Positions 27,501-38,100 of a stretch of DNA of 64,000 bases are shown here, one piece after another (the first letter of the stretch is position 1; each line of letters starts with the position of its first letter). The notes below the pieces were generated by a model. The model did not search any database and was not told the DNA's origin. It was given only the letters and a program-made list of their open reading frames with translations. The stretch is taken from NCBI GenBank assembly GCA_947652115.1, contig OX393565.1, positions 18,262,190 to 18,326,189 of the forward strand. The letters are read 5' to 3'. Made by a program: the position numbers and the translations under genes. This DNA comes from Blastomussa wellsi (Eukaryota; Cnidaria; Anthozoa; Scleractinia; Plerogyridae).

Positions 27501-29725
27501 TTTGACTCGTATAATCTTTCTCGGTGCAGATTTGACTTGCAAGGAGCTGTATAACAGAAATTTGTAAGTAAAAGATGAAGAATTTGTAACATTTACCTTG
27601 CCCCATTGTGCCCAATCACACAGTAAGACAGCCTAATAATATGAAAGATTCTTTGTTGAACGCTTTCAATCTTCTCAGGTTTGTTTCAGTGTTTCGCAGG
27701 ATATTATTCATGGTATGTGAAAGCGTGAGAAAGCGAGAGATGGTTCTTGAATGCAAATATATTATCATTCTCTCAAAAAGCTGTTTTTTTTCCACATTTT
27801 TATTGAAACTGTTGAATACAAATATGCATTTCGTATACATGGTAACACATGCCAAAAACATTATTTTGTAATTAACAGACACTCAAAAGCTAATGGAGGA
27901 AAGTCTATTATAATGAATAATCTCTGTTTAATGGGTTGTTTAGGTCTCTTTACTTTTTAAATGCTCCACACCTGAACGAAATTACCTTGACAATGGGATA
28001 GTCTAGGCCTCAATCAATATTTAGCCAATTTTAATTGAAGGGCACAGTCAAGTAGAGGAAGACTTTGTTTTTCGTGTTTATGTTTCTATTTATTATAAGG
28101 CCGTGTCTCACAAATGGGGACCAGGAACAACTGAATTCACCAATTTTCTACCTGACTGCATGGGAGATAAATGCCCGCCTTCAATTATTTGGCTTGGCTG
28201 TGCCTAAAACGCTCCTCTCAGCGAGTCCACAACGATAATTTCCTTGATTCGTGTTAGGACCCGCCGTCCAACATTATGGATGAAATGTGCCAGTAATCGC
28301 AACAAATCGAAATCGACAATGAACGAAACTTTTTCTTTAAACTTTAGGTACAGAGAAAACAAGGCCTACCAACTGAAAGTTGGATCCGAAGGATTCCTAG
28401 CTTATTGTATCATGAGTGACGTCGGCATGGGTCCATGTGGGGGAGGTGGATGGACGATGGTCATGAAGATTAACGGAACTCAAGTGATTATATTTATCTT
28501 TTTATCGGCATCACTAAAATGTTCAGATATTGCTAAACAAAGTTGGGGTTTTTCAAACAGGAAATAAGTGAGCGCGGCTATGGCTTAAAATTATTATCGA
28601 TGCATACTGAATGATTACTGAATTTAGTTTTAGGCGAGACCCAAGAGAATCATAGGTATGGCGCGGCCTCGCTTTGCACTTATAAAAGTACTGCTACAAC
28701 TTTTTCAATATTTTCACTTGTACTAAATTCACGTCAAGTTCAGTGATACGCGACCATGACCTTACACCGCAACGTTTGATTGAATTTCGCGCCATTCTTC
28801 CATATTAGTTCACAACACAGCACAAAAAACGAAAGGATCGATACCGCCAACTGCTCGCAGGAGTTTTGTTGGAAGGGTTGCATGTCACTGTATAATACTG
28901 TAATAACATATTACAAGTAAAAATACACCAACGTGAAACTTTAATTTACACCCAAGCGCAATGTTTTGGGTTAAAATTTCACTTTGGCTTGAAATGTATC
29001 TTTACTGGAATTGTTTTCGAATTTGGCTATCGCTTTTCCTCTGATTCCCTGTTTTCGTCACAAAGCAGCCAAAAGCTATTTAGGATAGAAATGAAATTTT
29101 CCAGTTGTAGGTTCCTTGAAGATGAACTATCTTATGTGTGCTTAATTATCTTTACTGCCTCATCTACATTTGTGTAAAGCTGACTATATTCTTTTGTCCT
29201 TAGGAAAACTTCCTCTATGATTCCAATCTTTGGACCAACACTGAATCATTCAATATTGTAGGAGGGGAGACTGGGTTTGACACAAAAGAGACCAAGCTAC
29301 CGACCTACTGGAGTACGCCCTTCACCAGAATCTGTCTTGGAATGAAGATCCCTGGCGAGGCCACCACAAATTTTATCGCCATAAACAAAACCGCTGACTC
29401 GCTGTACTCACTGACAGCAGACGGGCAATTCCGAAACACATCACTGGGCCGCAACACATGGAAAACGCTGCTGGGTTCCCAAGGTTCACTTCAGCGTCAC
29501 TGCAACAAAGAAGGGTTCAATACAGCGAGTGACTCTCTGAGCCACTCCAAAACAAGAATTGGTATCATAGGTAACAACGAAAACCATTGTTCAAGCTGTG
29601 ATTCCAGAATCGGGTTTGGAACTGGAGGACTTCCTGATTACACAAACTCGTGTGGCATTGCTCAAGCCTTTGCATATGACGGAGACAGGTTTATCAAAAC
29701 CATGGGATACATATTCATTCAGTGA
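21581..29725 (+). CDS. Gene C: secreted PAN-EGF-cbEGF-fibrinogen-like protein (skeletal organic matrix protein 5-like)
   Basis: Eight exons fit AG/GT borders: 21581-21656, 23249-23511, 24709-24820, 25478-25600, 26373-26456, 27530-27563, 28348-28483 and 29204-29725. They total 1350 nt (449 aa) without stops. Exon 1 is a signal peptide ([15 protein letters not shown]...) ending in phase 1. Exon 2 is PAN (CRNLEF ... [11 protein letters not shown] ... [19 protein letters not shown]). Exon 3 is EGF. Exon 4 is a calcium-binding EGF ([18 protein letters not shown]). Exon 5 is a second, truncated one ([12 protein letters not shown]). Exon 7 carries the fibrinogen start [15 protein letters not shown], with a GTGATT donor weaker than in its paralogues. 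Exon 8 is the C-terminal module ending MGYIFIQ. The introns hold a DNA-transposon-like repeat, SINE remnants and MITEs. Confidence 0.85.
21774..22384 (+). mobile_element. Dispersed DNA-transposon-like repeat, copy 2
   Basis: The ends AAGGACGTTCGCGC and GCGCGAATGCCTT are imperfect inverted repeats of about 13 bp around roughly 610 bp. The interior matches the inverted copy at 9051-9595. No transposase was seen. It lies in the first intron of gene C. Confidence 0.5.
22575..22695. repeat. Palindromic MITE-like repeat
   Basis: The arms TTCC-ATGAGCCCGCGTTGGATATGA and TCATATCCAACAAGGGCGAATGGAA pair imperfectly around an internal AT-rich loop. Intronic in gene C. Confidence 0.45.
22792..22825. repeat. 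Short perfect hairpin
   Basis: The arms AAAACTCCGACTAT and ATAGTCGGAGTTTT flank a TGGCTC loop. A third copy of the arm occurs near 22855 (AATAGTCGGAGCT). Confidence 0.5.
23622..23835 (+). mobile_element. tRNA-derived SINE remnant
   Basis: The head resembles a tRNA internal promoter (GGATCGAGTTC as a degenerate B box near 23670). The tail contains CCTGCGATGGACTATC and CAGTCGGTTAGTGCTA. The second block recurs in modified form near 25390, so this is a repeated tail. Confidence 0.45.
23865..24508. mobile_element. MITE/foldback element with long inverted arms
   Basis: Arms of about 145 bp (23865-24010 and 24363-24508) are inverted copies. Examples are AAGGCATGGGTCTCC against GGAGACCCATGCCTTA, and ATGCAAATTAGATCACGTGACC against GCGTGACCTAATTTGCAT. 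No coding capacity. Intronic in gene C. Confidence 0.6.
25296..25445 (+). mobile_element. SINE tail remnant
   Basis: Contains CTAGGTGTATAAATGGGAAC, ACTCTGCGATGAAGTAGCG and AAGTCGGTTAATGCTACAG, related to the tail at 23740-23835. The tRNA-like head is not recognisable. Confidence 0.4.
27028..27373. mobile_element. MITE with 27-bp terminal inverted repeats
   Basis: The left end AAGGCCATTTGCAGTCCGTAC and the right end GTACGGACTGGAAATGGCCTT are inverted copies; about 25 of 27 positions match over the full arm. About 346 bp, non-coding, intronic in gene C. Confidence 0.6.
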
Positions 29726-29800
29726 CACTCGTAGCCGTCTTTACATAAGCAGTTTTACTGCTACTTGATACGCTGAAAGAAGCGGTCGTTACTAAGCACA

Positions 29801-30222
29801 GGAATGAAGCGAAACGACAGGAATGAGGCGGACTGAACCGGAATGACACCGGAATGAACCGGAATGAACCGGAATGGACCGGAATGGCACCGGAATGAAC
29901 CGGAATGGACCGGAATGAAAAGGAATGGACCGAAATGAACCGGAATGGACCGGAATGAACCAGAATGGCACCTAAATGGACCGGAATGAACCGGAATGAC
30001 ACCGAAATAGACCGGGATGAACCGGAATGACACTGGAATGAACCGGAATAGACCGGAATGAACCGGAATGATACCTGAATGGACCGTAATGTCACGGGTA
30101 TTGAGCGGAATGACACAGGAATGAACCGGAATGGTACCGGAATGGACCGGAATGACACCGGAATGGACCGGAATGAACAGGAATGGCACTGGAATGGACT
30201 GGAATGGAATGGGATGGAATTG
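29801..30222 (+). repeat. GGAATG minisatellite (ACCGGAATGA/ACCGGAATGG units)
   Basis: About 420 bp of degenerate units of 10-15 bases built on CCGGAATG with A/G alternation. It starts 75 bases after the gene C stop and ends before the next AATAAA, so it may be transcribed in the 3' UTR. Long low-complexity frames on the minus strand are a by-product of the repeat. Confidence 0.85.
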
Positions 30223-30298
30223 GTGGTTTCACTGTCAAGGACTCTAAACCTAAATTCCAAACAATTTTACTACAGAACAAGGAATTTCAGATTTTGAT

Positions 30299-30304
30299 AA
30301 TAAA
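30299..30304 (+). terminator. Candidate poly(A) signal of gene C
   Basis: The first of several overlapping AATAAA motifs, about 575 bases after the gene C stop codon and just beyond the GGAATG minisatellite. Confidence 0.4.
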
Positions 30305-31276
30305 TAAATAAACATTTTCTCCACGTATCAGGCATGTGATGTTCGCCGCTCGCAAGTTATTTGCTGAAACGTTCCTCGCAAATTTACGAAACTCAGTATG
30401 GAGACGCCATAGTTGTGTCCTTCTGAGGGGTACAAATATGGCCACCGTGATGCCCGAGATACCATCTGGAATTCAGTTGTCCTATAACAGCGCACTTGTG
30501 GCTCATGAGCTATTATACTTCCACATAAACACCACTTATTATATTTGAAATGTTTAAACTGCTGAAAATCGAAGGTTAGGGCTTTTTCTAAACAAAACAG
30601 CTTTGTCCCGGCACTCAGCTTGATGTCACACGCAGCGGAGAAAATAGATATTCAAGATGATCTGTTTTCCAAATGAAAGGGCACTATTGAGCTGAAGATT
30701 TGTTGAAAGATATAGTTTTAGTTCACCTAACCTAGTGACAACGAAACTTTTGTAAGAATAGCGAATGTCGATTTCAGAATTTTATGACGTCACATGAAAA
30801 CCAAGAATAGGACGCTGCAGGAGCTCCTGGACGCCGATGTCGGTCAATGTTTTAACATGTTAAAAACAACGGTTTTGCAAAAAAATATGGTTGGTTTTTT
30901 TTAATTTCAAGGGTGGTAAAGTCGCTGTTGCAAAGAGGTTTCTGATTACTTTAAACGTATTGACATACTCCCCACCCCCCCCCCCCCCTCCCCCATGCGT
31001 CCGTTCTGTTCAGGAAGAAGAAACCACGGTATGGAACTTACTTGTAGTAAAGGGATTCTATGTAATCGATAATATTTCTTTGGTAAAACTAAAGAACCCC
31101 AGTAAATCAGGTTCGACCTCTGTACATGCCTATTGGTAGCTAAATGAGCAAACTGGGTCAAGCAGCACCTCGCGACACGCAAAAAATAGTTATGTAAAAA
31201 ATGCTTTTGAAAGCCCTACCTTTGGTACGCAAATTAGAACATTCGCTAACATCAGCGACTTTTTATAAATAAATAT
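30305..31276. other. Spacer with no recognised gene
   Basis: Contains a C-rich run near 30971-30993 and short frames without motifs. Nothing else supported. Confidence 0.5.
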
Positions 31277-31360
31277 CATTCCGGTGTCTTTCTGGTCCAT
31301 TCCGGTCCATTCCGATGCCACTCCGGTCCATTCCGGTATCATACCGGTTAATTCCGGTGT
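31277..31360 (-). repeat. Inverted short copy of the GGAATG minisatellite
   Basis: CATTCCGGT units (GGTCCATTCCGGTCCATTCC) are the reverse complement of the array at 29801-30222, about 1.1 kb away. Confidence 0.7.
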
Positions 31361-31476
31361 TTAGTAACTGAACACAAACGAGAGACGAGAAACTGTGACT
31401 TCAACAATCACATTGCTGAGTACCGTCGACTTACGAACCACATTATCGACTGGGCTTCTGCTTACTTTTTGAACTA

Positions 31477-32510
31477 CAGTATCTTGCCCTATTTCCCGGA
31501 CACCCCTATTTCCGGACACTTCGACTTAACAATTCCGTATTTCATTGAAACAACAAAACAAATCCGATCGATATCTTCCAAATACTTATCGACTAGTCAG
31601 CTTTCGTTTGATACCTTCGTGGCCAAACCATGCTCTGTTTAGGCGAGAACATTCGTTTTCAGTTGAGGTGGGTAAAATTTTGTTTCTTCTTAAATGCGAT
31701 TTTTAGCGCGCGTCGAATTACCTATTTACAGTTAATTATAAGCGGTCTGTTCTCGCAAAATACGATACATATTAAACTTTTTTTTGGACATAAGTAAAGC
31801 TTAAAGGACTTGATTTGTCAGCATATAAGAATTTTCTGTTTTCAGTTTCGTATCTTCGAACTTGCCCACAAAAGAGTTTATTTGCATTTTTGGTGAGGTG
31901 TTCCTATTTCCGGACACCTAACGATAGCAAACTAGCTTCTGTTTTAAATTCAATCTTATCGAAGTGTTGTTGAAATACAAGCGTTTTTATAACCCCCTTT
32001 CATAATTTCAACTCACCTGAAATAATTATTTGAAAAAAAAAAAAATACTTGAGTGTTGTAGCCCAAGTCCAGTCCAGTATCTAATAAATCAGTCGCCAGT
32101 CTTCCTCGTCTTACCGTGATTTCAAAACATTGATGGCTTCTTCGCTAAATAATCGAAAGAAAAAGCTTTCAATTTCGGACAAAAAGTAATCTTTTAAATG
32201 GATGTTTATTTATTCAACTTTTATAAGCTATATTTTGCCACAAGGGAGAAGAATGTTCCCAAGAAAAGCGGAGTATTTATCTCGTAACGATCGTCCGGAA
32301 ATACGGCAACCTGTCCGGAAATTGGGCATCCAATTCGACGAAGTCTTTCCATAATTACGAAGAATCCAAAGAGTTCCAGGCGATGAAACTTTATCACCTA
32401 CTTACTAGTTGTGGAAGCTAGCTTGTGGCTGAATTTCAGCTTGTTTGCTTGTTTTGAGGTAAGATATTACGGTTTATGCAAAAAGTGTCCGGAAATAGGG
32501 CAACATACTG
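31477..32510. mobile_element. Non-autonomous Tc1/mariner-type element with TA target duplication
   Basis: The ends CAGTATCTTGCCCTATTTCC and GGAAATAGGGCAACATACTG are terminal inverted repeats of about 27 bp that extend into GGACA. TA lies immediately outside both ends (31475-31476 and 32511-32512). Removing the element and one TA leaves the surrounding Penelope frame open, which confirms the insertion boundaries. No transposase ORF over 1034 bp. Further copies of TTTCCGGACA lie inside near both ends. Confidence 0.8.
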
Positions 32511-32813
32511 TACAGCACTAAGTATTTTCAACGACTGACTTTGGAAAGCTGGTTTACTAAATTAGAACAGAATCCTCTCAACAGAAGTCAACAACTACCG
32601 GCACCGTACAAACGACTAATTCACGACATGGAAAAAACAAACAGACCGAATAGAACGACCTAACTTTACCGACGGATCGAAACCTGCCAATCACGACCGA
32701 CGACATCAACTACGCGAGTATGTTCATGCAATGACATCACGGCTAAACTGACCAATCAGTTTTCACAAACCAGACTTATAACATTCGACTGACAACCAAC
32801 TCTTCCCATGACT

Positions 32814-32850
32814 TTGATGATGACTTCCGCTCAGGTTGTCGAAACGGCAC
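32814..32850 (+). ncRNA. Degenerate hammerhead-like motif
   Basis: TTGATGA (32814-32820), a GAC...GTC stem and GAAAC (32841-32845) resemble the hammerhead core. The first core base is T instead of C, and no NUH site follows (GGC). Probably inactive. Confidence 0.35.
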
Positions 32851-33454
32851 CTAAATGTTGATTCGTGTAATTTGGAATGATTTTCCACGGCGCGTTAGTA
32901 TCGGTGTTAAATCTTCTCACCCACGAAGCTTTCGAGGCTTTATTCATAGAATAGAACTCAGTAATTTTTAGACCACCTTCGTTCCTGTCTCCGATTAAAC
33001 TGTTCTTTTTTTTTTATTTTGTGACGATTGTTGTCCCATATAAAATTCAAATACAATCGTCTCTACATTTTTATCGAAATCTTCATTCAGTGGCAAAACC
33101 GAAGCATTGTAGGTTAATTTAGACAGCCCAAGCGACAACATTAATTTTCCCTAGCAGAGTAATTTCCTCCTATCCCATGAATCGAGGATTCTCTGTAGGT
33201 CTTCAATTTTTTTCTCAAACTTCAGTCTATCGCTAGTGCTGCTGACGTTGGTGAAGTAGATACCCAGAGCATATGCTGAAACTTCTGGCCACCAAAACCC
33301 GAACGGTTGCAGGAGTGTTTAACCCTCTGAAATACAAAGGGAGAGAATAACAGAAACGATAACAATTGGTAGCTTAGGGAACAGTACCCAGGCTATGATG
33401 TGAAGCATTATTGCATGAAGGGATCCGAATAAGTTTTGAAATTTTTTGTTAATA

Positions 33455-33614
33455 GACCAATTCCGATATATTAATATTCTAACATGTCACCGAGGCTTGT
33501 GGGAATGAAACAAAAGATTTTGCATCGAGGCTTAGGGATGAATAAATAATTTATTTTGTTTTATTCCCCTACGCCTCGGCGCCATGTTAGAATTTTAATA
33601 TATCGGAATTGGTC
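33455..33614. mobile_element. Short MITE (about 160 bp)
   Basis: The ends AGACCAATTCCGATATATTA and TAATATATCGGAATTGGTCT are perfect inverted repeats. The inner halves also pair imperfectly (GAGGCTTGTGGGAATGAAAC / GTTTTATTCCCCTACGCCTC). Confidence 0.7.
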
Positions 33615-33925
33615 TATTCAAACCGTGCAATGGGAGGTCAAACACCTGTCAGGGCATTGTTTGTTTGTTGCTATAACACCGCTTCCTTCTGCTTTTGCCC
33701 GATGATAAAAGTACATAAAGCGGTTATATATTTAAGCAACAGAGGACATTTTCTGTGTTTACATAGCCTAATTTGAGACAGTTAGGCAAACCCGAGACGC
33801 AGTCGAGAGTATGCATAACTTTCGACCAAACCCCCTTTTATAAAACATCTCTTAAAAATGCGCACGAAACTAAAACGTCACACCCGTGTTTACATACTCT
33901 AGTCTATAAACACACCTATCAACCA

Positions 33926-34511
33926 ATGAGAGCACGCGTAGTATCTCAGTTATTTTATAAATATGTATATTATTTTTGTTCCATTCTTCAAATGAACGAC
34001 ACTTAGCACTTTCAAGAAACTTCAATTTTACTTTCAAGTTTATGAATGAGCGCTTTTTCTGCTAATTAATTTGCACCCATATTATGTATAAATGCCGCTA
34101 AAGTGACTTTAGTTAGCTAGTAACTTCACTTGCAGTTCCCCACTGTTCTGATATCAATAATCGGACTAAACCAATCGAAATATTGGAGCCAATATAACAA
34201 AATGTAGTCTACCGTGGTGAAAATGAGAGCACGCGTAGTATCTCAGTTATTTTATAAATATGTATATTATTTTTATTCCATTCTTCAAATGAACGACACT
34301 TAGCACTTTCAAGAAACTTCAAGTTTACTTTCAAGTTTATGAATGAGCGCTTTTTCTGCTAATTAATTTGCACACATATTATGTATCAATGCCGCTAAAG
34401 TGACTTTAGTTAGCTAGTAACTTCACTTGCAGTTCCCCACTGTTCTGATATCAATAATCGGACTAAACCAATCGAAATATTGGAGCCAATATAACAAAAT
34501 GTAGTCTACCG
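33926..34511 (+). repeat. 297-bp tandem duplication
   Basis: Bases 33926-34214 are repeated at 34223-34511 with a constant offset of 297 and only a few substitutions (for example TTTTTGTTCC against TTTTTATTCC). Non-coding spacer upstream of gene D. Confidence 0.85.
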
Positions 34512-35141
34512 TTATTTCATGTCGATGTCGAGTTGACTTAGGAAATAGTTAATAATTAAAACTAGTCAACTTAAAATAATTTGAATAATAATGCGTTTGA
34601 AAAAGATGCAAAACCAAAAGCAAACAAACAGAGAGAAGGAATAAGTAATATACAGAAATAGAAATAAAAGTAAATTAGTTCTAAAAAGTTAAGTTAAATA
34701 AAAAACAAAAAACAAAATATTTCGTCTGCTGGGGGACATTAAATAAATTTGAAAATTCTTCGTCTTCAGATAACATCTTGAGGAAACAATCTTATCCAGT
34801 TTCGAGATTAAAAATCAAGTTTAGAAATGTGTTGAAGACTCTTCAGTCCGTTTCTACAATGCGATTAAAAGTCACTTTTATAAGACTTGTTAGAAGTGAT
34901 TGTTTAGGTAAATATTGAAGAATTGTAAAAACGGACATATTCGTCTCTGAATTAATTACCGTAGATGTCCAGTAGTGCACGCCTGGATAAAAATGATTTA
35001 GTTAAACTCCATTGTTTAATACCGAGAAGGGGCAAAAACAAATTAGTGATTGAAATTAATGCTCTCACGCGAGTTTTATAAGTCGAAAGCACGGAAAGAG
35101 TTTCTTCACGTATAAAAATTTAGCGTTGTATAATATCTTCG
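34512..35141. other. Upstream region of gene D
   Basis: AT-rich, no gene. It should contain the promoter of gene D; no element could be assigned with confidence. Confidence 0.4.
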
Positions 35142-38100
35142 ATGTTGTCCATTTTAATCTGTTCCGCCATGTTCTTGTTTTCGTCTCAGATACCAGGATT
35201 TAGCTGGTCTGTAGGTTAGTTTCTCTTAGGCAGCCTAATGATATTTTTTTCTAACTTTGCTTGTTTTGTTTTGACTTCTTGTGAAAGGGGTCTAAAATGC
35301 TTGACCGAATCCCGGACATGAATTTGGGCAAGCGAGAGTTAGAACTAAAGGGCTAGTTTATTTGAATTATAAAGGAGACATTGTATTGGATGATGGCGAT
35401 TGGAAATTAGCAAGGCCCAAAATTTTATTCAAGATATTTGTTGAAGAATACAATTAGCTTCTATACATGTAAAACAACGTACGTGGTGGCCAATTCTAGA
35501 ACGGCATGGGGAGCTGAATGTCTTGTCATGGTTATGTTACTAACTTATGAAACTATGACATCAGTAAAGCATGACACCCGAATTGCAACGTAAGTGTGGA
35601 TTAATCGTACGGGAGATAAGAGTAAAACATTTGACAAGTGAGCCTTACATATTGAAAGACTATTTCTAATTTTAGTTAAGCGTCCCATTGGTAGACAGCT
35701 GACTTTTGATAGTTTCTTAAAAAGGTGTTATGTCGGTGCCAGTTAGTTATCCCTAGACAGGTTGATTTGGGCGGTAGCTCTTCCCATTACTTAGAATACG
35801 AGTGTTTAAACAGTTTATTTCAGCTAACCTTCACACCATGTCATGTCATGTCATATCATGTCATGTCATCATGGCATGTCATGTAATGTAATGTAATGTC
35901 ATGTTATATCATGTCATGTCATGGCATGCCATTTCAGGCCATGCCATTCTATGCTATGCCTTTATATTCTATGCCATACTCTCTTGCCGTGCATGTCATG
36001 GCATTTCATGCTACTCCATGATATCCTGTGCGATCCATTAATTACATTCGACGCCAATCCACTCAGGTCCCTGGATTGCTTTTACGTTATACATCCAAGC
36101 TTTGTTATTCCTTTCCATGCTATGCTATCCACGCCTTGCATGGAATGCCATCGACAACATTCCCTAGCATTCCATACCATTTTGTAACATTCCATTCCAT
36201 GGTATTCAATGCTTTGATCGCATCAGTGCAGCTGATATATGAAAGCAGGCAACTTGTAGTTTTTCTTTACACACTAACAACATTTTAAATGCAGCCATTA
36301 AACATCTCATTCACTATCGACTTATAAGTTACGTGATCGACTTTTCCAAACAGAAATCCATGAAAGCTGTTTCGATCAAGCCGTTGGTGTTACCGATCCT
36401 AGTGTCATTGCTGATAATCAGATGACAGCTTCCTCCGAATTTAGCGATGATTACCAGGCCCCTTACGGTCGTCTTTACTTAGACAGAGGAGATGGCTGGT
36501 GTGCAAAAGAAGCAAACAAAATTGACGACTGGCTTCAGGTTGATCTTGGTAAAACAATTGAAGTGTGTGCTATTGCTACGCAGGGAGACAGAAATGGGAA
36601 TGAATGGGTTACAGACTTCAAGATATCATTCTCGAGCCTTGGAATCAGCTGGACACCATATAAGGATACAAATGGGGCGGAAGTGGTGAGCCTTAATCTA
36701 TTTCCTTAAGGAGACTGCTGTGCCATGGTCGAGTGTAGTCTAGTTCATTAACCGATGTAAAACTAGAGAAGAATTAACTCTATGGATCTAAATTACAATC
36801 CCATTGCTTTGTTTAAGACAGATATGTTTCCTGGGCGTTTAAATTAAGAGACGCACAGAAACGAGATTAACAGTTTTCAGACGAACTAAGTAACAGCGAA
36901 AAAATAGTTTTTATCTTGAAGGGAATGTGGGCTTTTATATAATGAATTAAAAACTTGAAAACAATAGGCTAACGATTCTCGTTGTCTTCCTTAAACAGGA
37001 ATTTCACAGGAAAGGTGACAGCAACACAGCTGATCAACACAAGTTCCCAGTACCAGTGCATGCAAGATATATTCGTTTTCATCCAACTAAGCAGCACGCG
37101 TGGAATTGTCTAAGGGTAGAGATATTTGGAGCCGAAGGTGAATAATCACTAGTCCCTGTAATAAGCAATTATTGATGGGACTTTTGGAATAACGAGGACG
37201 CCCAAATGAAGATAGAGGATAGTCTAATCAAGTAACAAGTTAAAAAAGAGATCGTTAATGAGGTGGTGTTATGCATCTAATTACCATAGCTTTGCAGTAG
37301 GGAAAAAATGGGAAAAAGGCGAATATAAATTAATTTGGCAATCAAACTACTTTCGGATTGAAATAATTCTCAAAAGTATAACAACGGGATTTTAACTCTT
37401 TTTATTGTGTAATTCTGAACATGAAACTGATGGGTATACCTAAAATAATAACGATGACCATAACGATAAACATAGCAGCAATAATAATAACTAAAACTGA
37501 CTTAAAACTAAACCCAACAAAGCTTTAAAAACTATACCCAACTAAGGCTTAAACTACAACTAACTCAGATTGAATGTTATTCAGTATAAAAGTTTCAAAT
37601 TTTGTTCAAAAATGTTGGAAAATGTCTCCTCAATTCGCTTGAAAGTAAGGCCCATGAATCGTTTATTGTTCAGTAACTTTCAGATAGAATTATGAAAGCT
37701 AGTTATAACGACTGAACTGAGTAATTCATTTTTTATTCTTTTTCATTTTTTTCTTATAATACAACGATAATGCAATTAGGTGTAAAAATGGTGATCCTAA
37801 ACGTTACGTGAGATATTCCAATAACGATATCGATAGTAAATTATCCTTTTTTGCAGGTTACTGTCGTCACTTGGAGTTTAGAGATGTCCGATTATTCAGA
37901 GGAAAACGTCTGATAAACCACTTGATTCGCATTGTTGATGTGAAGGATGAAGGCTTCTGTAGGTTACTTTGCTTCTCGGATAGCAATTGTGTTAGTTTCA
38001 ATTTCATGAAAAGAGGTGAAATTGGAAAACATAAATGTGAATTGAATAACTCTACCTTTGAAGAGGGCGAGGACGCCTTGGAGGAAAATCCAAATTATGT

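Larger units (their letters stand above)
31370..32900 (+). mobile_element. Penelope-like element 3' fragment, interrupted by a mariner-like insertion
   Basis: Two pieces of one reading frame flank the insertion at 31477-32510. The left piece (31370-31476) encodes ...EYRRLTNHIIDWASAYFLNY. The right piece (from 32513, stop TAA 32661-32663) continues with ...QRLTLESWFTKLEQNPLNR. I recognise this as the C-terminal part of a cnidarian Penelope-like polyprotein, moderately surely. Downstream, a degenerate hammerhead-like motif at 32814-32850 fits the terminal repeat of such elements. Confidence 0.55.

Noticed and set aside
29715..30260. Long minus-strand frames of a Ser/Pro/His-rich repeat protein
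   Set aside because: They are produced by the GGAATG minisatellite, whose unit length keeps several frames open. No start context or motif.
35921..36288. Overlapping plus-strand frames in the CATG-rich array
   Set aside because: Low-complexity intronic repeat of gene D; not a gene.
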